A stretch of 64,000 nucleotides of DNA, from contig NC_064039.1 of assembly GCF_932526225.1 (NCBI RefSeq), forward strand, positions 5,345,001 to 5,409,000, read 5' to 3'. Shown one piece after another: positions 36,001 through 43,824 of the stretch (the stretch's first letter is position 1; each line of letters opens with the position of its first letter). The position numbers and the translations under genes are program-made. Source of the stretch: Nematostella vectensis. Lineage: Eukaryota > Cnidaria > Anthozoa > Actiniaria > Edwardsiidae. The notes under the pieces are model-generated. The model ran no database searches. It had not been told where the DNA came from and was given only the letters and a program-made list of their open reading frames with translations.

Positions 36001-39000
36001 TCACATTATCTTATCAGCCCAAACTCAAGAAACTGCCCTAATTAATGCTGCATCTTTAAAAAAATGTAGTTTCTTTTTATTTCTCACATCTTAGAGGACC
36101 GTGAGCGAACGTATGCGCGAATACGATAGAAAGAGGGAAAAAAGACGTCTTTTCCTCTTCATTTCTTCGCGCTCGGTTCCTGTGTCCCCGGTCTCCGCGA
36201 CGCCCTCGGTCCCCGAGGATGTATTTCTCAGTGACCTGGAGATAGATTATGCTTTCCATAGCGAGGTGTCCTTATTACGCGGATGCCCTTTCAGCGGATT
36301 GTTAACTATTCGAAACTATATATAAATATTATACTGAACCAAGGGCATGTGCCCCCGCTCTCCCTGTTGATCACCGTGAAGGTTTAAATTTCATCCTGGA
36401 ATCACACAATTCCGGATCGCCGTTAAGGTGTAAATTTTATTTATGGAATGACACTGTTCCTGTTGATCGCCGTGAAGGTGCAAATTTCATCCTGGAATGA
36501 CACTGTTTCTTTTGGTCGCCGTGAAGGTGTAAATTTTATTCCTGGAATGACACTGTTCCTTTTGATCGCCGTTCAGGTGTGTGAAAAAGGGTTCCACAAG
36601 TCCATGTCTCGTTGCGTTAAGTGCCCGACCTTGCCATGGTTGATCGTCCAGCTCTCGATGATCGGCTTTATCTTCCTGGTCATCATCTTGATCCTTCTGA
36701 GAGACGAGCGAAAGGAGAAGTACAAGAACCGCACCCTGACAGACGTGGTGCTCGCTAGACTTAAGATAGTGGTCGGCTTCTACCAGGTACGGTATCATTA
36801 ATCTAGTGGTTAACATGACTGTACCTTATCCTTACCTATAATACATCTGAAATTAGGGTCACGATTTGCGTTACATTTGGCGTTGCAAATTGCATCATTT
36901 CGCGTTATACCTGATGCTAAACTTTTCGTTACACTTAGGATTACATTTTGCGTTACACTCGGTGCTACAATTTGCATTACACTTTGCATTACACTTAGTG
37001 CTACAATTTACATTACACTTGGTGCTATAATTTGCGTTACACTTTGCATTACACTTGGTGCTACAATTTGCGGTACACTTTGCATTACACTTGGCGCTAC
37101 AATTTGCGTTACACTTTGCATTACACTTGGTGCTACAATTTGCGTTACACTTTGCATTACACTTTGTGCTACAATTTGCGTTACACTTTACATTACACTT
37201 GGTGCTACAATTTGCGGTACACTTTGCATTACACTTGGTGCTGCAATTTCCATTATACTTTGCATTACACTCGGTGCTACAATTTGCGTTACACTTTGCA
37301 TTACACTTGGTGCTGCAATTTCCATTATACTTTGCACTACACTCGGTGCTACAATTTGCGTTACACTTTGCATTACACTTGGTGTTATAATTTGTGTTAC
37401 ATTTTGCATTACAGTTGTTCACTACCAAACATTGCTTTACAATTAACCCTATAATTTCGACCATACTTTGCGTTCTGGGTGCTCACGAGGTTGGTTGCTG
37501 TAGGTGACATCTGGCACGCTAGACGCTTTTTCGTACATCGAGTGGCCAGATGCGCTACTTCAAATGACAAACTACGCCAAGTTCCTACAGCTTAACCTTG
37601 TGCAGATTGCTCCTCTTCACTGCTTCACTGGTGCGTCTGTCCGTCTGTTTGCCTTTCAGTCTCTCTGTTTGACCATCTGTCTGATCATCCATCTTCCCTC
37701 GTTTGGTGTTCTGTCTTTTAAGCTGCATTCTTACTTTCTTTCATTTCCATTAATTTCTAGTTTCTTCTACCTTTCGAGTAGATTCTTCTCATTAGTCTAT
37801 CTGTATCTCTAGTATATATCTGTATATTTGTCTCTTTGCAACTCGTTTCTCTCCGTTTATTTGTATTTTTATTTTCTCAATTAGACTCGCTGAAGCTAAG
37901 TGCGTACGATGGCTTGGTACTAACCGTTGGGCTAAACTTGGGCGTGGTAGTCCTGTGCTTGCTCTACTACAACATAAAGAAGCAAGTTGTGCTCTGCAGT
38001 AGCGACCGTACGGAGGAACAGAAAATTGTGAGTTAAACGCCACGTTTACATCAGTGCGGCTTTATATTATATATACTTCCAAAGGCATTAATGCAATTGT
38101 GTCATATAAATCAGTTCAAGCTTTTAAAAGGCCCGCGTAAACCGTGATTCCCAATTATAACTACTAGTATGAACTTAAACATTTCTACCTGCTGAAGATA
38201 TAAAATGAAATGATATATTCAAACTCTTCCAACCATTTTATTTGGAGCACATTAAAGTGGTTCCTCTGATGAGCGGCTACCCGGCTGCTACTTTTTTTTT
38301 ATCAGCGCCCTTCGAATTGGTGGCGTGTTTGGAAACCATTTCTAGTGATGCTGGATAATGCAAATCCTTCAAGTAATTGTCGACAAGAGTTCGCAGAATT
38401 TCTAAAACTGCATTAAGCAACCAACAATGTTGTGCTAAAAATTGAAATACCTTTGGTGATTTGTCAATGTACCTAGCTTGTGATGGCTAATTGTGGACAC
38501 AGGACCTACAGGTCCATTTCCGAGAAGACGAGAGACTGACAGAATCCAAAATAGAGAGCGAGGTTTTGACACCTCAGAATAAATCTTTAGTTGACCCGAC
38601 CTGGGTTCGAACCCTGGTCTTCTTGCTCGACGAAGACGAAGCCCTAACACTAAGCTATCGTGCCACTCAACACTGTTTATACGCCATGTTATATGTGGCT
38701 ATTTGGTGCCTGCTAAATGCTCTTTGCCGCTACTGAAACTTCTATCATTTCTTCAGGACGACATACACTACTCCAAATCCAACTGCTACCGAAGTGCGTT
38801 CCTTATTCTGTTCATCACTTTCCCCGAAACAAGCTCTCGCATCCTTGGAATGCTGCCTCCGGCCTGTATGGAACTTTGCCAGGACAGAGCGCGCAACAAC
38901 TGTACCGATTACCTCAAGGTAAGCGATGGATCCATAGCCACCTCGTTGTGCATTTAAAGCACCCACCCCATTCTCAAAGAAGCCACCTAAAGATAAAGGA

Positions 39001-41405
39001 GCTACTGCTGTGTTCATGTGACTAATATTAATTGGCAATATCGCAACAGCTTCCGCAAATCATGGATGGAAATGGATGCTTTCCCATTTGCTAGGATGAC
39101 AATGAGCCGGCTCTTTACGGTACCGTAATACGAGCACAAAAATCGTACGGATTTTGTGGCAGCATTGATGCAAAAAAAGTTCGTGACGTTGCGAGTTTTA
39201 CTACCGGCGATCCAACTTTTGTCGCAGCAATTCTTTTGTTGCAAGTTGAAAAAGTTTGCTGCAGAAAGTAGAAGATGACGATAAAAGTTGGTTAGCCGGT
39301 AGTATAACGCGCAACATCGCATTCGAACTTTTTTTGCAGATGCTGCCACAAAAGTTGCATGGTTTTGTTGCTCGTATTACCGTACCTTTAATTGAATTTT
39401 GGAATTACATAGGATGGAAATATCGAGAGAATACCATCCTAATACTTTTGCTTAAAAGCTAGACAATTTAGTTGCTGTCATTTCAACAGGCTGATTATAC
39501 AATCAACTGCTTTGACGATCGCTACAACAAATACGTGAAATTCGCGTACGCAGGCTCGGTCTACCCAATCATCTTCCCACTCGCCACCATCTTCATCCTC
39601 TACACATTCTACTACCGGAAGTACATACGCCCTGGCGCACGCATGATTTATGACAAGAAGCCTCTGGCAGTAGTCGATGGGCTCAAGTTTGTCTATGAAA
39701 ACTACAGGTGCGCCCTGACAGATTTTCAGTCAAATTAAGGAGGGGGAAAACCTGTGCTCGTTTTGCGACTTGTGCTCGAATACATTGAAAATTGCTCAAT
39801 ATCTTGTGCTGCAAATTAAAGTTGCATGACCATCATATGTTTTCAGCTCGCGTTGCTGGTACTGGGAGATTGTGGAGATGATTCGAAAGCTGGTTCTAAC
39901 TTCCGGCCTGTCTCTGATTGGCTCTGAGGGACGAACATACGTCGGCATGGCCGCAATGGCGTCTGGATTTTACGCTGTTGCACATGCGCAGGCTCGACCA
40001 ATCCCAGATAACTTTGAGCACCTTCTGCAGTTGGCCTCGCTTGTGGCTACGTTCTTTAACTTGAGTGTGGGAATGCTGCTGAGAATCCCCAAGGTGATCC
40101 AAGGGGCTGTACTATTGGCCTGCAATACGATCAGAGGGGATCTTTTGGCTTGGCAAGGGATCATCTTGTTTCCCAGTCCAGTTAGTCGCCCACGATCCCC
40201 TTTGCAAAGCTAACGACTTCTGTCCCACACATGCTTCGCAAATAAAAAGATATGCATTGAACCCCTTAATTATCGTTCAAGGAATATGTCTATAGCTTTG
40301 TTCAAGCTTCCTTTTGTTGATATCATTTACGGACAGTCTTGCCATTCAAACAAAATTCCAATTGGACTACACTAACCCTGTAATGTTGTAAAAATCAGGT
40401 TTCGCTAATATTGAATCAAACAAGCCACAAGGAGAAGTTATCATATTTCGCCGTTGTTGAAATTGATGCCTTCGAAAGTTTGTCATTTAATCTCACGCGA
40501 CTTTATTATTTCTATCGAAATATGTACTGAGCATAGTTATGATAGACACCCTGGAATTAAAGCCGCATTGTCACCAGTTTACTTCCGGTCGATCACGTAA
40601 CGTTATCCGATGATTTTTAACGGAAAACGCGAAAAATAATTCTAAATATTGAAAGCAGTGTGTTTATTGGAAGTTTCTTTGAAGATCTGAATGATAATTT
40701 AGAGCGGATGGCCTGTTTAATATCTCGGATTTTTATAGATTCTTTTGTCTTTTAACGGTTGAGGTTTCCGTCGGACCTCCGGAAGTGAACTGGTGACAAT
40801 GCGGCTTTAATAGCCAGACATTACCTTTCTTTTTCGTTCGCATGCAGGTGATGACGAACTACACTATCGAGAACGACAAGGACTCGGTGGGAGTGACAGT
40901 CATTCTAATCTTTGCAAACATCATGGTCACAGGACTTGTTGTCGGTAAGAATGAGCGTCCGGGTTAGATAAACATTATCAAAGAGTAGATTAATCACAAT
41001 GAGTTACTAGAAATATATATTTAACCCCCATCAAGCTCAGCGCTACTAAGATATAGCATAGGTAGAACCAACAGCTTTCAAGGGAAGGACCTCCCCAAAA
41101 CATACAGACGTTATCATCAACACAAAGGACTTTTTGGGGGTTTTGATTTCGACGAGCAAACCTTAAATGTCCCACTGTCCCATTTCGTTAGATGTCCCAC
41201 TGAAATGAAAAATTAAAACAATTTTTGGGTCTAGGTTTTTGTTCCTACATTCATGCAGTTCTAAATGGGTATCTTTATTCTCTTGAAGCCCGTTATGTGA
41301 TATCCCTGGGCCAGAGCTTCCTGGCCGTGGTACGGAATCCTCATTGTAGTTGGGAGTGCTGCCTATCAGTGGTACTTTCAGTCCAGGAAGCTGGTTCCGA
41401 CTTGA
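18012..41405 (+). CDS. Multi-pass membrane protein with LRRs and ephrin-receptor-like Cys-rich modules
   Basis: I read 24 coding exons: 18012-18066, 18677-18788, eight 72-nt LRR exons (22658-22729, 23050-23121, 23451-23522, 23846-23917, 24572-24643, 25514-25585, 26104-26175, 26986-27057), 27649-27729, 28199-28273, 28878-29047, 29927-30067, 30567-30732, 35790-35988, 36577-36786, 37504-37630, 37885-38027, 38757-38918, 39490-39707, 39847-40093, 40848-40944 and 41317-41405. Phases agree and the total is 2868 nt, or 955 aa. Order: signal peptide, LRR N-cap (ACPGFCHC), 8-10 LRRs each split at the same phase-2 site, GCC2/GCC3 (ephrin-receptor-like) cysteine modules (CxxCxxGxFQ, CRPCARGTY), another Cys-rich stretch, then about eight hydrophobic segments with cytosolic linkers. 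A receptor or adhesion role is plausible, but no function is known to me. The last exon is uncertain: an alternative acceptor after 41258 gives another frame leading to a long tail exon (see 41938-43179). AATAAA at 41670 and 41741 fits the short form. One intron (30733-35789) hosts a GPCR gene. Confidence 0.85.
18913..19085 (-). repeat. Dispersed repeat, inverted copy 3
   Basis: This is the reverse complement of the element at about 9050-9223: it contains CATCGGCTAATTCAAGCG, CGGACTTCATTCGTAG and TATTTTGAAGT. It lies in an intron of the LRR membrane-protein gene. Confidence 0.65.
19363..19683. mobile_element. 321-bp TIR element with poly-G/poly-C ends and 8-bp TSD
   Basis: The left end is a run of about 20 Gs followed by TAAATAGG. 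The right end is CCTATTCA followed by a run of Cs, so the termini are inverted repeats. The 8-bp sequence CATAGACG flanks both sides (19355-19362 and 19684-19691). The interior is rich in CGGATT words (CGGATCGGCGGATT near the left end, ATCGGCGGATTTAC near the right). An 8-bp duplication suggests a hAT-like non-autonomous element. It lies in an intron of the LRR membrane-protein gene. Confidence 0.8.
22091..22292. mobile_element. Fragment of a CCCGTACCCAGG-type element
   Basis: The right end reads AATCCTGGGTACGGGCCTG, the complement of the family terminus seen near 11849 and 29751. The interior has C-rich runs. The left end was not located with confidence, so boundaries are approximate. Confidence 0.35.
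23170..23274. mobile_element. 105-bp CAG...CTG TIR element
   Basis: The ends CAGGGCCCGTAGCAGG and CCTGCTACAGCCCTG are inverted repeats. Flanks are GGGAG and TGGAG, a 5-bp duplication with one mismatch. Same end family as the elements at 9766 and 27262. Located between LRR exons. Confidence 0.65.
24800..25400. repeat. C-rich degenerate repeats
   Basis: Degenerate units such as CACTTAATC, ACACCC, ACTTGACTACCCCC recur for several hundred bases in an intron of the LRR gene, with a long C-run at about 25302-25318. No gene is visible. Confidence 0.6.
26219..26459. mobile_element. Inverted-repeat element with 37-bp arms
   Basis: The left arm (26219-26255, containing CACCTATTTCAATTAAG and TTTGACTATAAG) is the near-perfect inverse of the right arm (26422-26459, containing CTTATAGTCAAACTTTATTG). 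Core is about 165 bp. It fits a MITE inserted in an LRR-gene intron. Confidence 0.75.
26461..26817. mobile_element. Second inverted-repeat element, abutting the previous one
   Basis: The left end CCGTAATGATTTGAATTAGCGCCC and right end GGGCGCTTAATCTAAATCAATACGG are imperfect inverses. The interior repeats AATAAGCGCC several times. It begins directly where the 26219-26459 element ends, so either the two share a flanking TA or one inserted beside the other. Confidence 0.65.
27262..27432. mobile_element. 171-bp CAG...CTG TIR element with 5-bp TSD
   Basis: Termini CAGGCCCGTAGCCAGG and CCTGGCTACGGGACTG are inverted repeats. A perfect 5-bp duplication ATGTA flanks it (27257-27261 and 27433-27437). 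It contains a G-run near the left end and CCACCCCTGGC near the right. Same family as 9766-9921. Confidence 0.8.
29035..29283 (+). repeat. Minisatellite of about 30 bp spanning a 5' splice site
   Basis: The first unit is the end of a Cys-rich exon plus its donor, AAGTGCCCTCCAG|GTAAGTA, followed by ACATAGCAAT. About eight units of 29-33 bp follow, several keeping GTAAGTA or ATAAGTA. Units vary, so later donors are mostly degraded (AGATAAGT). Confidence 0.88.
29751..29881. mobile_element. Probable TIR element with long G-run
   Basis: The left end CAGGCGCGTACCCAGGATT matches the family terminus and is followed by a run of about 20 Gs. The right end near CCCTACGCAAACCCCTG is a poor inverse match. 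No target-site duplication found, so it is weaker than the other copies. Confidence 0.45.
31080..31905. repeat. Upstream flank of GPCR, duplicated downstream
   Basis: Parts of this stretch (for example GGATCAAGGAAAATGACTAC at about 31086 and CGCCAGGCTGCCTATGTC at 31270) recur at about 33870-34185 with small changes, in the same order. It marks the left part of a tandem segmental duplication that included the GPCR gene. The remainder shows no gene. Confidence 0.8.
31906..33591 (+). CDS. Class A (rhodopsin-like) GPCR, intronless
   Basis: A single exon encodes 561 aa; an in-frame stop lies upstream, so the ATG at 31906 is the natural start. Seven membrane segments are visible. Family marks: N26 in helix 1 (LGNGLVC), D54 in helix 2 (AVSDLLM), C89 before helix 3, R114 in the helix 3 end (LARYFCVVRP), CWSP in helix 6 and NPFIYA in helix 7. 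The usual D/E of the DRY motif is alanine here. Between helices 5 and 6 is a very long hydrophilic loop of about 270 residues, rich in K, E and S, with a repeated EE(Q/S)xLPMK(D/H)P motif. The sequence resembles amine/melatonin/opsin-type receptors only generally; the ligand is unknown. It lies in the same orientation inside an intron (30733-35789) of the LRR membrane-protein gene. Confidence 0.93.
   Translation: MENTPFRMNFMGSVVVVICVIAWLGNGLVCMSVYKNRQLRNPTNLLIVSLAVSDLLMSLCILPLSAASMFNADDQGMPMWVEGTNGHLCVFQGVILNSMVMSSILTISLTTLARYFCVVRPDFYKRHINNKKTTGIIIISWILVIAGYGAYVLVVKILDKGHFTFFKPMAACTLLFSNDIDNAVINITLNVIGYLLPVCVILWSNMRIYQTVKRHNKQTFKQQKRHKRNTIDIEHPSRDKAENGAVTRQNAPRDEPQCKLGNDVDPTAGRNDHVSKHVTVHVHTQRRGKSLVAVNQVASRTDKHIEEFSNCNSAPCKSKNPVSTLKESQKLEQLQVEPFPTDISQSPVIGELQMSQGTQKCTKNANEISSEEQILPMKDPEKITMDENHDIKSTVSSSEEESLPMKHPVVVESCKTSNSTWESRGKQAIVMSDQERMVENPNAIEVVQHVTLKDSKNAIRVEKQKSNKPGTSSDAHRLKSSQKEAKVTKLLLMVFVGFCVCWSPIVLTNVTFTAANRKLGYLDLVAAVFACLSTAINPFIYAATNRMFRKTFVEILLMCKR
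33870..34830 (+). repeat. Second, internally deleted copy of the GPCR segment
   Basis: Sequences at 33880-34185 repeat the GPCR upstream flank (31085-31405), and 34763-34815 repeats the GPCR downstream flank (33595-33655; GATGCTCACCGTC, CTCGGCGCTGTTATGAAAG). Between them only the last part of the receptor remains. This is a tandem duplication followed by deletion. Confidence 0.85.
34448..34534 (+). pseudogene. 3'-terminal remnant of a duplicated GPCR
   Basis: About 85 bp match the end of the intact receptor (33504-33591), starting ACAGCCATCAACCC and covering the helix 7 NPFIYAATNR region. Small deletions shift the frame after RKSF, so the C-terminus is no longer conserved. No upstream helices remain. 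It is a dead fragment. Confidence 0.9.
36371..36580 (+). repeat. 50-bp minisatellite abutting a 3' splice site
   Basis: Four units of about 47-50 bp, each starting CGCCGT(G/T)AAGGTG, run directly into the acceptor CGCCGTTCAG|GTGTGTG of the exon at 36577-36786. Each unit therefore contains a degraded relative of the acceptor and exon edge (GTGAAG|GTGTAAA). Confidence 0.85.
36864..37413 (+). repeat. 36-bp minisatellite (TTACACTT / GTGCTACAATTTGC)
   Basis: Units built from ACAATTTGCGTTACACTTTG, CATTACACTT and GGTGCT repeat for about 550 bp inside an intron. The period is a multiple of three, so long open frames on both strands are artefacts, not genes. Confidence 0.92.
38580..38675 (-). repeat. 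tRNA-like sequence, probably SINE-derived
   Basis: On the minus strand it has an A-box-like TAGCTTAGTGTTAGGG and a B-box-like GGTTCGAACCC about 40 nt apart. The T-stem does not pair properly and no clean acceptor stem closes, so it is not an intact tRNA gene. A tRNA-derived SINE head is the best guess. Confidence 0.5.
39119..39386. mobile_element. Foldback element with arms of about 120 bp
   Basis: The left arm begins GGTACCGTAATACGAGC and the right arm ends with its inverse GCTCGTATTACCGTACC. Similarity continues through CAAAAAAAGTTCG and ACTACCGG to near the centre, so nearly the whole element folds on itself. It lies in an intron of the LRR membrane-protein gene. Confidence 0.85.
40561..40806. 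mobile_element. 246-bp TIR element flanked by TTAA
   Basis: TIRs start AGCCGCATTGTCACCAGTT and match for about 27 bp with one mismatch (to ACTTCCGG). TTAA lies on both sides (40557-40560 and 40807-40810). TTAA duplications are typical of piggyBac and Kolobok families. It ends 41 bp before the exon at 40848. Confidence 0.85.
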
Positions 41406-41937
41406 CAGATATGAAGGATGTAGGCGCGCAGGACTTTAAGGGAACGCTCCAGCAAGGGGAGACCTTCGAGGCAAGTGTTCACTCAACAGATAATGCACTT
41501 TGTAGGTCTAATATACCACAAGATGGCACAGGACTTCATTTTACAGCGAGAAAAGTCCTTCTAGGCATGTATTGCATGGGCCATGTGCGATATACCACTA
41601 GACAAAGCAGTACTAACACAGTGTCACAAGATGACATACGAAGTAGTCATAGGCATTTGAAGATCCTTCAATAAAAAAGGAACCACTTTTTAGTGTCCAA
41701 GGGAGGGGGGCAGTGTCAATCGCCGTTGTTATTACTGCCAAATAAAAAAAATCATCACATTATTAAAATAACACTTAGTTCCATAAGCATCTCCCTGCCA
41801 TAAGAAGTCTTAATGTTTTTCTTAATGACGGATTGATAGTGTGAATGTTGTGGTTATTACTTAGGGTGCTTAATCGCAATAATTTTCGGTGCATTGTCAT
41901 TAGCACCAGGCTAACTATCAGTTTTCAATTGTGACAG

Positions 41938-43179
41938 ATCACCGGAGTACAGGGGACTATTGGTGACATGGGCCTTCTTGACATGGGAGTGGAGAATCAG
42001 GGAATGGAAAAAGAGGATGAGCTAATGGGGCCAAGAGAAGACCCAGTCGGCGAAGAGGCGCCAAAATTACACAAAGTGACAACCGAGCTGGGTAAATCAC
42101 CACTCAGGCGACTCATACAAAGACGACTGAGAAGACAGAAGGAGTCATGCGAGTTTCCAATAGAGCTAGAAGCCGCTGAGACAGTAATTGAACTCCACGA
42201 TGGACCAGTAAGCCAGGATATGGGCCATCGATCTTTTAACCAAGGAATGATGAATGAAGGATTCGCACTGGGCGGTTATGATCGAGGAGGAGAAGGCTAC
42301 AAGGGGATTGTCAACGAAGCAGCTGACGTCGATGACCTTGAGGTCATCAACGTCGAGCTCCAACAAGTCACTTCAACACCTGAGATGTTCAAACAGTGTG
42401 GTGGTGTCCCTCAATCGCTTTATAATATCAAGGAGAATTCAGGCGTGACGGCCAAGCCAAAAGAAGAGCAGGGAAGACGGAATATTAGCGAAGACAGGGA
42501 TGCTGATGACCAAGCTGGAAGTCAGTCGCTTTATCCTGATGTTAAGCAAAATGCAGGAGAAAAGGTCCAACCAGGATATCAGAATGAACGGAATATTAGC
42601 AAAGACAGGGATACTGAAGATCAATCTGATACATTAGCTGTGTCAAGTGATAACATTGTGCCCAACACCGAACCGTGTGCTCAAGCCGATAACTTCACAC
42701 AAAAAGAAGCTGATGGGATTCCAAACCTAAAAAAGGAAAATATGTCTGTTTGCAGAGCTGTTATGATGGAAATGCTGGGAGAACAGTCGACGAATGACGA
42801 TCAGGTCAATGGTGGTCTGATGAGAGCGGCTGAAGGGGGACAGGGAGGGGACGTAGAATATGGTGAAGAGGAGGGAATGTCGGCACACAGGGGAGTGAAG
42901 GGAGATCCAGTACGTGACGCCCTGATGAATGAAGCAAGCGGAGAAGAGAGAGTAACAATCAAAAAGGGAAACCCAGTTAGTGACGTCCAAACCGTGCAAG
43001 ACCATGCATCACATGTTGCTGACGTAGAGATTTGTCTAACAAGTGGAATGAGTGAACGCCAAAAGGAAAAGAAGGCTGGTGGTCTAGAGGGCGGTCAGAG
43101 AAATGAAGAACGCGCCAAGGAAGCCATAGATGGTGGCCAGGTGATTGATCACGCGGGAGATGCTCATCTTAATAAATGA
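41938..43179 (+). CDS. Probable cytoplasmic tail exon (about 413 codons), hydrophilic
   Basis: This frame is open from the acceptor GTGACAG|ATC at 41937 to the stop at 43179. It has no hydrophobic segment and is rich in E, D, G, N and K, with a repeated NIS(E/K)DRD motif and a basic patch LRRLIQRRLRRQK. I recognise no domain. It can join in phase 0 to a frame ending ETFE at 41470, whose donor would be GC (GAG|GCAAGT) and which is reached from the acceptor at 41258. That route gives the LRR membrane protein 1410 aa in total, again a multiple of three. The alternative is a separate gene starting at the ATG at 41968. A poly(A) signal ATTAAA lies at 43248-43253. Confidence 0.6.
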   Translation: MTGVQGTIGDMGLLDMGVENQGMEKEDELMGPREDPVGEEAPKLHKVTTELGKSPLRRLIQRRLRRQKESCEFPIELEAAETVIELHDGPVSQDMGHRSFNQGMMNEGFALGGYDRGGEGYKGIVNEAADVDDLEVINVELQQVTSTPEMFKQCGGVPQSLYNIKENSGVTAKPKEEQGRRNISEDRDADDQAGSQSLYPDVKQNAGEKVQPGYQNERNISKDRDTEDQSDTLAVSSDNIVPNTEPCAQADNFTQKEADGIPNLKKENMSVCRAVMMEMLGEQSTNDDQVNGGLMRAAEGGQGGDVEYGEEEGMSAHRGVKGDPVRDALMNEASGEERVTIKKGNPVSDVQTVQDHASHVADVEICLTSGMSERQKEKKAGGLEGGQRNEERAKEAIDGGQVIDHAGDAHLNK

Positions 43180-43253
43180 CTGAGACAAGAGGAGATACCA
43201 CTATGAACAGTGCGCACGAGGAGCGGGTGAATAACTACAGGTCATAGATTAAA

Positions 43254-43815
43254 GACTCTAAAACCGACTAGCATAACGCTGATCTTTTGCTTATTTATAT
43301 AAATATTGAAATTGCATGATTCATTGTGAAAAAAGTAAAATTAGAATAGCAATAGAATGAAGTAGCTGTAGGATGGATTTGACTTCTCAGTCTAATTTTA
43401 ATTAGTTCTCTATTGACATGTGCCACCGTTTGCATTGATTTTTTGCCGCAGTACACGACTAGCCACACAAGTCGCAGCTTTAAAATGGACCGAAACATCC
43501 TACTATTGGTGCATTTTGTAAAAAGAAAATTGTACATGTATACCCTTGCATACTTATATTCCTTAACAATATAAAGGGTACGTAAAAATATAAAGTCACG
43601 TAAAGACTTCCATTAGTGAAGGATACGATTGACCTTTTCATGATGTAGATAATGACAAAGCGTTCGATCTAATCACACGCTTAAAATGCGTTAATAGCTT
43701 ACGATACTCCTCTGTTCATGTCTAATGCAAAAGAGTGTTTTGGTCTGAAATGTGGTAAAATGCGAGTAAATACTAAAGACAGAGTACCAAACATAAGACT
43801 GTTGAATGTGCTGTA
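43254..43815. other. Intergenic, no supported gene
   Basis: AT-rich sequence between the tail exon and an inverted-repeat transposon. No credible open frame or repeat was seen. Confidence 0.5.
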
Positions 43816-43824
43816 GGATCTGCG

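Noticed and set aside
36877-37464. Open frames up to 189 codons on both strands (ICITLGAT.. and NAKCNANC.. repeats)
   Set aside because: The 36-bp intronic minisatellite has a period divisible by three, so stops are absent by construction; it lies between two well-supported exons.
38580-38675. An intact tRNA gene on the minus strand
   Set aside because: A- and B-box-like motifs exist but the T-stem and acceptor stem do not pair; treated as a SINE-like relic.
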